From JADKFD01 sp050250665 (GTDB lineage: Bacteria; Pseudomonadota; Gammaproteobacteria; Xanthomonadales; SZUA-5): a stretch of 64,000 bases of DNA. Position numbers and translations under genes: made by a program. The DNA is taken from positions 1-64,000 of the forward strand of contig JBFWOF010000032.1 of the NCBI GenBank assembly GCA_050250665.1, read 5' to 3'. Below the pieces are notes generated by a model, which did not search any database, was not told the DNA's origin, and saw nothing but the letters and a program-made list of their open reading frames with translations. Below are positions 1-7,666 of the stretch, piece by piece. Within the stretch, counting starts at the first letter, position 1, and the number at the start of each line of letters is the position of its first letter.

Positions 1-121
1 CAGAACTCGGCGCGCCTCCGGTCATGACGATACAGTCCACGTCCACCGGCGCCGCCCCCGAAGGATCAACCTGGCGCGACCAATCGGTCAGATTGAGGAA
101 ATTCAGCAGTTTTGCAGCATC
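1..121 (-). other. possible 3' coding remnant running off the left edge
   Basis: Read on the minus strand from about 121 towards 1 there is an open frame with protein-like composition (beginning DAAKLLNFLNLTDWSRQV). It has no start codon: an in-frame TAG lies at 125-127, inside the CTAG flank of the adjacent small element. It may be the downstream part of a gene cut by that element, or chance. The stretch is too short to assign a family. Confidence 0.25.
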
Positions 122-124
122 CTG

Positions 125-300
125 CTAGCAGGCTGCTGCAAAAGCCTCGCTGTGAAATTTCGCGTTTCGAACTGGCGAAATTTTGACCGGTATTGGGCAT
201 CGTAGGTGAAAACTTGGCGCTCGAAGGCAAGGCGGCTGCTCAGAATTGGCGTACGCTGCCCTTCGCGAAAGCGCCCTAGACTTTTGCAGCACCCTGCTAG
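125..300. mobile_element. MITE-like element with terminal inverted repeats and CTAG flanks
   Basis: The ends are inverted repeats: CAGGCTGCTGCAAAAG at 129-144 and CTTTTGCAGCACCCTG at 281-296, one mismatch in 16. Each is flanked by CTAG (125-128 and 297-300), which fits a 4-bp target duplication of the YTAR type known for IS5-group elements. The 168-bp body has no reading frame that could be a transposase, so it would be non-autonomous. Immediately to the left, 110-124 is a third copy of the end (TTTTGCAGCATCCTG) facing the left end across one CTAG, so two elements or element ends appear to abut. Confidence 0.55.
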
Positions 301-425
301 GGTTCCCGCTCACCGCACCCAAATCTGCGCAACGTGAGCACGTACGCGATCTTTGAGGCAGCGAACAGGATTGAATCACGCACGGTACGGCGCACACTGC
401 GGCCGGCGACCAAAGGAAGCACCAC

Positions 426-1976
426 ATGAATCCGAATTTGACGTTGACGCTCGATTTCGGTGAAGTCGGCTACCACTACAACCGCGAACCGTTCTGCGTG
501 CGCCTGGACGCCGCGGCGCTGGAAACGCTGATCTCCGATGCTGGCAATGCCCATCGGGTTTATGAGCTGACTTTGATCCAGCGTCCCGGCGACGTCTGGG
601 ACTACGTGCATGTGGTTCCAGAGGCGGTACCGGGCCGGGTGGCCGAACGGCTGGAAACGGCGCGCGCCGATGCCATGCCGCGGTTCGGGAAGATGCACCC
701 ATGGCCCGAGGGGAAGGTCCCGTTCGCGGTGTTCGACAAGTTCTTTTACTACGCCTGGGACGACACCGAGCCCGATTCCGAGGCGTGGCTGGGGGCGCGC
801 GGCTCTGACACGGTGGTCGCATTTGCCGATCGCCTGTTTGCCACAGCGCAGGCAGCGCTGGCGAAACTGGAAGAGGGTGATCCGCTGATGCGCCATGAGC
901 TGCATCTGGCGCGAACGCACCGGCATTGGTGCAGTCATGAGGGTTTCGAAACGGTTGTCGAACGGTTTCGAAACCCTTTGCATGCGCCAAAGCCGTCGGC
1001 ACATTCGCCCGACTACTACCGGCAGTTGGAATCTTTGCTTGGGGATCCTGAGCTCGTCTCGGTTGCCTACCGGGGCCGGGGCGACTGGCAGCTGATGCGT
1101 CTGCTGTGCACCGAGCAACGCCGCCGCACCAATGCCACCGGGCATTCACAACTTCACGCGCTACATCTGAGCGCATCGACGGACTACCGTGCTGGCGTAG
1201 ATGCCTGGGACGGCCGCATCTGGTTCTTCTCGGAGGGCCTGGCGCATGGTGATCTGCTGATCGACGGCCCAGGGCACAACGGGGTATCGGCGAAACAGCT
1301 GATCGAGAAGTACCGGCGGCGGCCGCAGGTGGTGTTGACCGATACCGCCGATTTCGAGATCGACGGTTACCTTCGCGAAATCGGCGATGGCTGGACGGTT
1401 TTCCGACGCAGCGAACCCCGCTCCCGGCGCCAGAACATGGAACTGATCGCCAGCCGTCGACAGCCGGATGACAAGCCCGTGATCCAATTCGAAGGCGAGG
1501 GCACTTCCGTTTATCCCTTCGATCGCGGGCTGATCGTGCTGGGTGATGGTTTGTCGGCTGCTGCGATCAGCGCAGTAACGACACTGATCCAGGCATGGCG
1601 GGGCCGAGACGGTGAGCTGTTGATCATCGCCACTGGCGAGATCTCGAAGTGGCTGGAGGCTGGCATCGATGGCGCCGTCCAGGTCCCTGATGCCCTCCAT
1701 GCCGACAGCGAAGCGGAGCAGGCCAACTGGGTCAGCGGTTTGCTACGCGACAAGCAGACATGGACTGATGTGGCGATGCTGCTCGGCGCGCCGGAGTGGA
1801 TTGCGCGAAGCATCCATGCTGCGCTGGCGAGAGGCACCCGGCCTTGGGCGCCATGGATTGTGCAGACTGACGGCATCGTCGGCACGGGCGTCGATCTGGT
1901 GCTGGATGCGGATCCTGCCATCCAGCTCCGTGATGCGCTTGAGCGCGACAAAGCCTGGAAGCCAAAGTTGAGGTAG
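426..1976 (+). CDS. conserved 516-residue protein of unknown function, copy 1
   Basis: I do not recognise the family. The product is a soluble, acidic, tryptophan-rich protein of 516 residues without a signal peptide or membrane segment. ATG at 426 is preceded by an AAAGGA ribosome site. A paralogue of identical length lies at 39432-40982. The two proteins are nearly identical except in residues of about 186-240, where substitutions cluster, and at the extreme C-terminus. Residues of about 172-184 (EGFETVVERFRNP) are encoded by an inverted DNA repeat at 941-976. No neighbour suggests a role: copy 1 sits beside a MITE-like element, copy 2 beside the type I restriction operon. Confidence 0.8.
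   Translation: MNPNLTLTLDFGEVGYHYNREPFCVRLDAAALETLISDAGNAHRVYELTLIQRPGDVWDYVHVVPEAVPGRVAERLETARADAMPRFGKMHPWPEGKVPFAVFDKFFYYAWDDTEPDSEAWLGARGSDTVVAFADRLFATAQAALAKLEEGDPLMRHELHLARTHRHWCSHEGFETVVERFRNPLHAPKPSAHSPDYYRQLESLLGDPELVSVAYRGRGDWQLMRLLCTEQRRRTNATGHSQLHALHLSASTDYRAGVDAWDGRIWFFSEGLAHGDLLIDGPGHNGVSAKQLIEKYRRRPQVVLTDTADFEIDGYLREIGDGWTVFRRSEPRSRRQNMELIASRRQPDDKPVIQFEGEGTSVYPFDRGLIVLGDGLSAAAISAVTTLIQAWRGRDGELLIIATGEISKWLEAGIDGAVQVPDALHADSEAEQANWVSGLLRDKQTWTDVAMLLGAPEWIARSIHAALARGTRPWAPWIVQTDGIVGTGVDLVLDADPAIQLRDALERDKAWKPKLR
941..976. repeat. inverted repeat inside the coding region
   Basis: GGGTTTCGAAAC at 941-952 and GTTTCGAAACCC at 965-976 are perfect inverted arms separated by 12 bp, and each arm contains the palindrome TTTCGAAA. 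The same structure is at 39947-39982 in the second copy. It is translated in frame. Confidence 0.8.
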
Positions 1977-2025
1977 GTCCTTGCGCTGGTTGTGCACCAA
2001 TCCACATCACGCTTCGCTGGCTCTC

Positions 2026-2217
2026 ACGCGTTAGCCACGCGTCGTCACGCGTCAAACGTGCGGCCCGCAGCGATCCGAATGCGCCCCATTTGCGAGCCGC
2101 AGGAATTCGCAAGCGACGTGCGGATCCGCATGCACTGACGCACGCCGGGTCTCGCGATCAGTCGCGATTCGTCGCGAGGAGTCGCGAGGGCTCGCGAATC
2201 TTCTCGAAGTGTCGCGA
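2026..2217. repeat. helically phased palindromic hexamer array (ACGCGT then TCGCGA)
   Basis: ACGCGT occurs at 2026, 2037 and 2047. TCGCGA occurs at 2152, 2162, 2172, 2182, 2192 and 2212, with a degenerate TCTCGA at 2202. The second block therefore repeats every 10 bp, one helical turn, placing all sites on one DNA face. Nothing here looks coding. Such phasing is typical of cooperative protein binding at operators, partition sites or origins; which applies is unknown. Confidence 0.7.
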
Positions 2218-2449
2218 GTTGTTCCGACTCATGGTCAACCACCAAGCCTGGCCCTGGGCATGTTGGCCTGTGCTGCCAGCACCTGGCACGATCTAGCTAC
2301 GCCCAGTAGACCGCTGTCTGCGTGTAGACAGCACCAGCGGGTCAGATGACAAGTGCTCGCTCAAGACGCATCTGGAACACGTGTTCTGGCGTTGCGTTCT
2401 GGTGTTCTGAAGGGTTGCAAGTGAACAGTCCAAGAACACCCAGCGTGCC

Positions 2450-2710
2450 GTGTTTGTGCCACTGTTTGTTACGGCTCAGTGCAGTGCCACAAAACACGTG
2501 TTTTCCGCGTCCTTACAAGGTTTCAGCGTGTTTCCACGAGCCCTGTTTCGGCGCCAAACAGGGTGTTTGTGCCAGCACATGACGAATACACCGGTGTTTG
2601 TGCCATTTGGCACAAACACGGCAAAGGGCGTGTTTTCCGCGTTGGGACGCTGTTTCCGGGTGTTCTGGCGATCGTCGAAAACGCTGCTTCTCGCGCGCGC
2701 GTGTAGGACC
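2450..2710. repeat. array of GTGTTTGTGCCA repeats with a 26-bp perfect palindrome
   Basis: GTGTTTGTGCCA occurs at 2450-2461, 2563-2574 and 2594-2605. The last forms a perfect palindrome with its complement at 2608-2619 across a 2-bp centre. A further inverted repeat, CCCTGTTT (2541-2548) with AAACAGGG (2556-2563), overlaps the second unit. GTGTTTTCCGCGT occurs at 2498 and 2630, followed by a CTCGCGCGCGCG tract near 2690. The 1977-2888 gap has no convincing gene. The layout resembles iterons or a multi-site operator and is echoed at 3888-4061. Confidence 0.65.
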
Positions 2711-2888
2711 GTAACAAATACCGGCGAAAACGGTCTCCTGTACCGCTACGTTGGACTGTTCGAAACAGCGCTGCGGAAAGCGTGAAACGCTTGTTGGCGT
2801 GCAGGTTGGGAGCGGAGTTCTCGAAGGTCAAGCGTGCCGAAACACAAGCGGCGAAACGTCTGGCGGTTGGTCCCGTCGGGTCAAGGCA

Positions 2889-3755
2889 TCAGCTGAATTG
2901 ATGCGTTGGGTGCCTGGCTACGGTGTTCGGCTCGTAGACCCGCAAACACTCCAGTAGCGTGTGGTCGTGGATGTCCAGAACACGGCGCAGCGGCTGTTGG
3001 TATCCACCGGCCAGGTTCCACGCAATCGGCAACCTGCGCGCGGCGCAGAATTCGAAAACGCTGCGGTCACGCTCACGAAGCTGCTCGGTGGTCAGCCAGC
3101 CGCCCAAGGGATCATCGATATGCGGATCCGCGCCGGCCTGATACAGCAGCACGTCGCAGTCGGCAAAGGCCGCCAGGATCGTCTGCAGCTGATCGAAGAA
3201 GCCTGCCGCATCCTTGGGATGCCAGTAGTGCTCGCCGACGCTGTAGTGCACTACACGCGTTTCCCCGACCGCCTCCAGAATCTCGTCGGTGCCGTCGCCA
3301 TAGTGCATGTCGGCATCGAGAATGCCTACGCGTGTAGCAACGCCCTCCTGCAGCAAGGCGCGCGCCGTCACCACCAGCCCGTTGAAGGTGCAGAAGTCTG
3401 CCGCGAAGGCGTACATGGCGTGATGGAAGCCGGCACAGGGCGCCACTGCGACCGTTCCATCCGCTATCGCCGCGCGCGCCGCTGAGAGCATCGAGCCACT
3501 CGTGTAGGGCAGGCTAGCGGCCAATTCCAGCGATCGATTGCCGAATCCGTTGGACGCGCGACCCGCCAACACGTCGGCGACATATTCCGGCGAATGCGCG
3601 AGGCACAGATGCGCGACGCTCACCGGTTGCGGCGCAATGATCTCCAACTGCGGCGCGATGGCCAGCCAGGACTCCACGACCGCTTGCGGCTTGTGCGCAC
3701 TCGGCGATAGGGCCTGAGGTGGGCCCAGCATCTTGGGCGTGTAGAAGACCTTCAA
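2889..3755 (-). CDS. histone deacetylase family protein (zinc amidohydrolase)
   Basis: About 288 residues of the arginase/deacetylase fold. The adjacent His pair is at 111-112 (GFHHAMY). Zinc ligands D149 and H151 lie in GILDADMHYGDGT, and the third metal-binding Asp is in AGADPHID near 220. Bacterial members deacetylate acyl-polyamines or other small N-acetyl compounds in the cytoplasm; the substrate here is not evident. The frame stays open upstream to 3935, but that part overlaps the palindrome array and is not family-like, so I place the start at TTG 3755, giving LKVFYTPKM at the N-terminus. It stands alone between two repeat arrays. Confidence 0.82.
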   Translation of the reverse strand: MKVFYTPKMLGPPQALSPSAHKPQAVVESWLAIAPQLEIIAPQPVSVAHLCLAHSPEYVADVLAGRASNGFGNRSLELAASLPYTSGSMLSAARAAIADGTVAVAPCAGFHHAMYAFAADFCTFNGLVVTARALLQEGVATRVGILDADMHYGDGTDEILEAVGETRVVHYSVGEHYWHPKDAAGFFDQLQTILAAFADCDVLLYQAGADPHIDDPLGGWLTTEQLRERDRSVFEFCAARRLPIAWNLAGGYQQPLRRVLDIHDHTLLECLRVYEPNTVARHPTHQFS

Positions 3756-4438
3756 AGTGACACCCGAATCTCGATGCCGACGGGTTGAGCGGCGCTGGTC
3801 AGCATAGGCCCGATCGCGTTTTCTTGGGGGATCAGATGACGCGTTAGGTCGGCGCGTAACGGGCCACATAACGCGTTCGTGAGACGCTGCCGCACCCAGT
3901 GCCGCACTGCGGCAAAGTGCCGCACCCTGCGGCACTCTGTGGAATTCGGCGTTTTCCGCGTCCGGACGCGGTTTTCGAGCTGTCGTGCCAGCGTGTTTTT
4001 GCCTCTTTCCTCGCGCGCGCGCACGTAGAGGGTGCGGCAGTTACGGCGTTTTTGCGGCACACAACGGCGCGAATTCAGGTGGTTGGATGACGTGCGAAAC
4101 TCGCCCTGTCCGCGAAAGGCCCGCCACATGTTTTCGTGAGCATGGTTCGCAGATTCGTCGTCTACACGTGGTGACAGGGCTACCCTTACGTTTCATCACC
4201 AGTGCACCGCTATTGCCTGTGCTGGCCACCAATTCGGCGCACGGAGAAGATTGAGTCTTGTCAGAACCGGTCAACGGAGAGCTCGCCCGCTCGGCGCCGT
4301 GGCGCACTGCACGCAGCCGAGTTTGACGACGGCATGGGTTTGAGCGCGCAGTAGTGATGCAGGTCGCCAGCGATAGGCTTGGAAACCCCAAGGCGCGTGT
4401 GTTCGGGAGCGGATTGCTCGATCGCGGCCCGGATCGCC
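3756..4438. other. non-coding stretch with a TGCCGCA palindrome array
   Basis: There is no convincing gene in this 680-bp stretch between the deacetylase and the antirepressor genes. It carries the motif array described separately at 3888-4061. The remainder (4062-4438) shows nothing I can name. Confidence 0.6.
3888..4061. repeat. TGCCGCA/TGCGGCA array sharing the scaffold of the 2450-2710 array
   Basis: TGCCGCA occurs at 3888, 3900 and 3918, and its complement TGCGGCA at 3908 and 3928, all within 48 bp. Further TGCGGCA-type units lie near 4033 and 4053. Between them lie GTTTTCCGCGT (3951-3961), a CGGACGC and a CTCGCGCGCGCG tract, in the same order as at 2630-2700. The two loci thus share a framework but differ in the repeated binding motif. 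An origin, partition site or multi-site operator of the neighbouring element is plausible but unproven. Confidence 0.6.
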
Positions 4439-5197
4439 TCAGCGGGGCACACGGTTTCTATCGGGAGCCGAGAGTTGGAAATGGTCGGCCTGCGCGATCT
4501 TCCTGGCAAAGTAGTCCAGCCCCTTGGGCGTGATGTAAGTTTGCGGCCGCGCCACATTGTCGACTAGCCTGGTCTTGACGATGAAATATCCTCGTCCGCG
4601 ATGAACGGCGCGCGGGACGAGGGCACCACCCTCGTGGAAGAGGTAGCCCTCAGACCTTAGCCAGTTTGTAAACGCCCGTGGTGCCACGCCAAGTGCACGA
4701 GCCGAGTTGTTCAGTCCGTAGAGCCCGTCGGACTCCAGAAAGCACTGGTACCGATCGGCCTTCACCTGCAGGGTTGCGACTCGCGCTTCCAATGCCAGTT
4801 TCTCATTCTCTGAATCGAGAACCATCTGCGCGAGTTGCGCGCGTGTCACGGCGCCCACGTCAACTCGATCGCCGTTGCCGCCGGACTTCCGAATAGATGG
4901 TAACGCTTCCTCAAACACCCAGCGTTCGAATCGCTCAGCTGCAGGAAGTTTGCTACTGACTATCAGGCGCAAGACGTCGGGCTCTGCCAGCATGCGAGCT
5001 TCCTGTGCACGCCCCCGGCTATCGATGATGGGGTGGCGTTTCACCACCCCACGACAATGCTGCTTCATTGCATTGGTCGCGTCAGCGTACCCAAGGACGG
5101 TCGCCACATCTCTGCCAACGAAAAGCAGCTCTCCGGAGCTGTCCGCGTGGACTCGGACACTTTCGTTCTCAAACTGCATCGGTATGAGATTCTTCAT
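4439..5197 (-). CDS. phage-type antirepressor, BRO-N plus C-terminal KilAC-like domain
   Basis: A 252-residue protein. Residues 1-110 match the BRO-N fold (FVGRDVATVLGYAD; KQHCRGVVKRHPI; DVLRLIVSSKLPAAERFERWV). A short coiled segment around 130-155 is followed by a C-terminal DNA-binding domain of the Ant/KilAC type (LGVAPRAFTNWLRSEGYLFHEGG; YITPKGLDYFARKI). Such proteins bind DNA and override phage or island repressors. GAGAA precedes ATG 5197 by a suitable distance. It is the last gene of the leftward island module, next to the 3888-4061 repeat array, which could be its target. GC is lower than in the core genes. Confidence 0.85.
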   Translation of the reverse strand: MKNLIPMQFENESVRVHADSSGELLFVGRDVATVLGYADATNAMKQHCRGVVKRHPIIDSRGRAQEARMLAEPDVLRLIVSSKLPAAERFERWVFEEALPSIRKSGGNGDRVDVGAVTRAQLAQMVLDSENEKLALEARVATLQVKADRYQCFLESDGLYGLNNSARALGVAPRAFTNWLRSEGYLFHEGGALVPRAVHRGRGYFIVKTRLVDNVARPQTYITPKGLDYFARKIAQADHFQLSAPDRNRVPR

Positions 5198-5294
5198 CGG
5201 CGAGTTCTCTGGAGAAGTCTTGCGTTGCTCAGGTACAAGTGACCCATGTTGGATTTCGAATGGCTGTAACGATCCCTTCCAGCACTCGGCGTTG

Positions 5295-5600
5295 TTAGAT
5301 CGGCTCCACTCGCGCTACGCGATCAGCCCCAAACTGGTGCCGCACGACGCTTAACATTTCATTTGCGGTCACCGGACTTGGAGACAGGGCAATCAGGCTG
5401 CAATCGGCTAGCACCGCGCGCCAAGAGCGACGTCTTTCGGCGAGGGCACTATTCCTGAGCAAGTCAAGGATCTCTGTTTTCCCGGCTCGGAGGCGACCAA
5501 CCCATGCATTGACGATCAGGTCTGGTCCAGTCACCTCAAGGTCTTCGCCGACCACTTCGAGATGCAGCCCCGCGGCGAAAGCCGAATCGAGCAGGCTCAT
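5295..5600 (-). CDS. small protein with TubC-N-like N-terminus
   Basis: A 101-residue product. The pattern in residues 5-50 (AAGLHLEVVGEDLEV..., then an acidic/leucine helix KTEILDLLRNSA) resembles the short TubC N-terminal docking-like domain often seen beside plasmid or island primase and replication genes; this is recognition by pattern only. Its ATG (5598-5600) overlaps the stop of the upstream HTH gene in an ATGA, so translation is probably coupled. Confidence 0.6.
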   Translation of the reverse strand: MSLLDSAFAAGLHLEVVGEDLEVTGPDLIVNAWVGRLRAGKTEILDLLRNSALAERRRSWRAVLADCSLIALSPSPVTANEMLSVVRHQFGADRVARVEPI

Positions 5601-6343
5601 ATCCGAATTCTCTTCATGAGTGGCATTTGGGGTTGTGATGAAGATGCATCCGCTTCTGCGCCGGTTTCCCTCTGTGCCGGCGGTGACGGGCGAGCCTTGC
5701 TCGGGGTCGAGACGATTTCCGAGCTTGCACTACATGGCATATATTTAATCGTGTTCACAGGCTGTACTAATGGCGCTTGATCAACGGCCTTGACTGGTTC
5801 GCTAGCTGTACCAGTCGAACTTTCTTGATTCGCATGCTGTACAAACTCGGTGCTGATTAGTTCAGTGTCAGTACTAATTTTGTGCGCTGGCTGTACTAAC
5901 CGTTTAACTTTGCGGTTTTTTTGCCCCGCCGCTATGAAGATGGGTTGCTCCTTGAGCCACTCATTGCTTGGCGTGGGCGAGTGCGGCGCGTCGAGGGGTT
6001 TTCCCTTTATTGCATTGATGGCGCGAAACGTGAAGCCGTGCAGGGACGGACTGTTTTTGCCCCCTTGCTTGGTGCGGGAGATAATCCCGTAGTGCTCCAG
6101 TTCCAGCATTGCCGATCGAAGGGTAGTCGGCGATTTCCATCCGTCCTTGCGCATGCGATTCCACCCAGCATGCAAGTACCCGTTGTTGTAGCCGCCGTAC
6201 TGTCTGGCTAGATCAAGCAAAAGCTTGATGGCATGCGGGGTCAGTCTTCGAAAGTTCGAATGATTCAATAACGCCACAGGGATAATGAAGGCTTGGCCTC
6301 CGTGGATGTCCTTCCAACCTGAAGATTTGCTCGATTTGGTCAC
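5597..6343 (-). CDS. winged-helix/HTH protein of the island (replication-initiator-like)
   Basis: A protein of about 248 residues. I chose GTG 6343 because GGAGG lies six bases upstream; the open frame continues to 6409 without a ribosome site. Residues of about 25-100 look like a winged helix of the kind found in plasmid and island replication proteins (LTPHAIKLLLDLARQYGG, then RKDGWKSPTTLRSAMLELEHYGIISRTKQGG). The C-terminal part is low-complexity and charged. It is followed by the coupled 101-residue protein. A role in island replication or regulation is inferred from neighbours. Confidence 0.65.
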   Translation of the reverse strand: MTKSSKSSGWKDIHGGQAFIIPVALLNHSNFRRLTPHAIKLLLDLARQYGGYNNGYLHAGWNRMRKDGWKSPTTLRSAMLELEHYGIISRTKQGGKNSPSLHGFTFRAINAIKGKPLDAPHSPTPSNEWLKEQPIFIAAGQKNRKVKRLVQPAHKISTDTELISTEFVQHANQESSTGTASEPVKAVDQAPLVQPVNTIKYMPCSASSEIVSTPSKARPSPPAQRETGAEADASSSQPQMPLMKRIRI

Positions 6344-6566
6344 GGGGCCCTCCAGCGGTCGTGAGAGCTGGGTGGAGATCCGCGACGGTCTCCAAGTGCG
6401 GGCAGGCACTTCGAGTCGGTAGAAGACGCTTTTACACGTACTGGCGCAGCTCCATCTCGTCCAGTTTCGTGGTGCGATGTAAAATCATTCACGTCGCGTT
6501 GGTAGTGCCCGAAGACCAAGGCAACCCTCAGCCGCGCGCATGTCTCGTTGAAGTTGGGGGCGTTCC

Positions 6567-6806
6567 TCACGGCGCGTAACCGCAGCGAGCCGAGTCGATC
6601 AATGCTCGGATGTCCTCGACTCGCCAGGCGGTGATGCGCTCCCCAAGCGCACGGGTCGGCTGTGGGTACCGCCCTGAGCGAACTCCAGCCCACCAGGTAG
6701 ATTTGCTGACAGGGATGATCGCCGGAACCGGCGGCCGCGCCTTCGGGTTCCCGATAATCTGGTGAAGACGAAGGAAGCCACTCTCTGGAATCAGACCAAT
6801 GTGCAT
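6567..6806 (-). CDS. alpA: AlpA-family regulator (excisionase-like)
   Basis: A 79-residue MerR-like DNA-binding protein with the AlpA signature: LRLHQIIG, then PVSKSTWWAGVRSGRYPQPTRALGERITAWRVEDIRALI. AlpA of prophage CP4-57 activates the island integrase and promotes excision. GAGGG precedes ATG 6806. The integrase lies two genes upstream on the same strand. Confidence 0.9.
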   Translation of the reverse strand: MHIGLIPESGFLRLHQIIGNPKARPPVPAIIPVSKSTWWAGVRSGRYPQPTRALGERITAWRVEDIRALIDSARCGYAP

Positions 6807-6900
6807 CGAACCGTCCCTCGTTGGCCGATATTGGCCTGAAGGATTTGAAGGCTATGCGCCTCGAATCGCAGGTGCGAAGTACTTTCCCCCCTTGTTCTTC

Positions 6901-7572
6901 CTAGAGAAAGTACTTGGGATCTATCTTGCGAGCCAGGCTCTGTATGTAGGTGGCGTCGACAGTCACTTCGGGGGTGTGGCCCAAAAAGATCGCATTTACG
7001 AGACTTGCCGCCGCCGCAGGAAAAGGCCGATGAAGGTGTGATCGGAAGCTAGCGACAACATTCTTCGCAACGTACACCACGTCAGCGTTTGCCACGTGCG
7101 GCCGTTGCAGAGGCGGGTCACGCGCCAATTCGAGGGCGAACTCAGAGAGAGATTTCATCTCCTTGATCGCCCGCTCTTCGTCACAGAGGATCTGATCGCT
7201 TTCAACCATGTTCCGCAACGCCTCGGCCGCGGTCGCTATCGCTTCGTAGTGAATTCTGTGTTCACTCGGTGTTCGTTTGGGAAGGCTCGCGAATTCGCTC
7301 TTGGCGCGAAAGCCGCTCAATACGAGCTGCTCAACCTTGAACCCGAAGCGCTTTAGGTAGTGGTCCGGTGAGCGGAAACGCACCAATGGACTATCACTTC
7401 GTTCATCCAGGCCTTTGTAAAACATGACACTGCTTTTTATGGCCCTAACGAAAGTGCCATCCCTCACGAGCGCGCGGACGACGGAGGCGAATCTCGGTAC
7501 AGCGAGTCCATCGCTGAATCGGTAACCGCCGAAGTACCCTTTCGCTCCAAGCAACCACTGCTCATCATCCAT
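6901..7572 (-). CDS. island protein of unknown function
   Basis: I do not recognise this protein. From ATG 7572 it has about 223 residues: soluble, basic, with an aromatic N-terminus (MDDEQWLLGAKGYFGGYRF) and no motif I can name. The frame extends upstream to 7701, overlapping the integrase 3' end, but that extension looks like out-of-frame sequence and 7572 has an AGGG upstream. It lies between alpA and the integrase, so it is probably cargo or an accessory of the island. Confidence 0.55.
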   Translation of the reverse strand: MDDEQWLLGAKGYFGGYRFSDGLAVPRFASVVRALVRDGTFVRAIKSSVMFYKGLDERSDSPLVRFRSPDHYLKRFGFKVEQLVLSGFRAKSEFASLPKRTPSEHRIHYEAIATAAEALRNMVESDQILCDEERAIKEMKSLSEFALELARDPPLQRPHVANADVVYVAKNVVASFRSHLHRPFPAAAASLVNAIFLGHTPEVTVDATYIQSLARKIDPKYFL

Positions 7573-7666
7573 CAAATTTAACCCTGGCCCTGACCCTTGC
7601 GGCGATGACGTTCGGGCTGGAAAACTCTCGATCGTCACGTCGAAACGGAACCGAAGCAGATCGCAC

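Larger units (their letters stand above)
371..1982. repeat. long direct repeat, copy 1 (partner at 39377-40982)
   Basis: From TTGAATCACGCACGG at 371 to near the end of the 516-codon gene the sequence is almost identical to 39377-40982, including about 54 bp upstream of the start codon. Similarity is lost in the last 20 codons or so. The 39-kb spacing and same orientation make the pair a substrate for homologous recombination or gene conversion. Confidence 0.85.

Noticed and set aside
297..1176. Two long minus-strand open frames opposite the 516-residue gene.
   Set aside because: They recur in altered, partly broken form opposite the second copy and have shadow-like Arg/Pro-rich composition.
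2026..4061. CRISPR array.
   Set aside because: The repeats are 6-12 bp palindromes without unique spacers of regular length, and no cas genes are near.
4226..4236. CCACCAATTCG, identical to the tRNA-Ala 3' end and flank (9045-9055 on the minus strand), considered as the second attachment site.
   Set aside because: It lies in the opposite orientation to the tRNA copy, so it cannot be a direct-repeat att site; 11 bp is also short.
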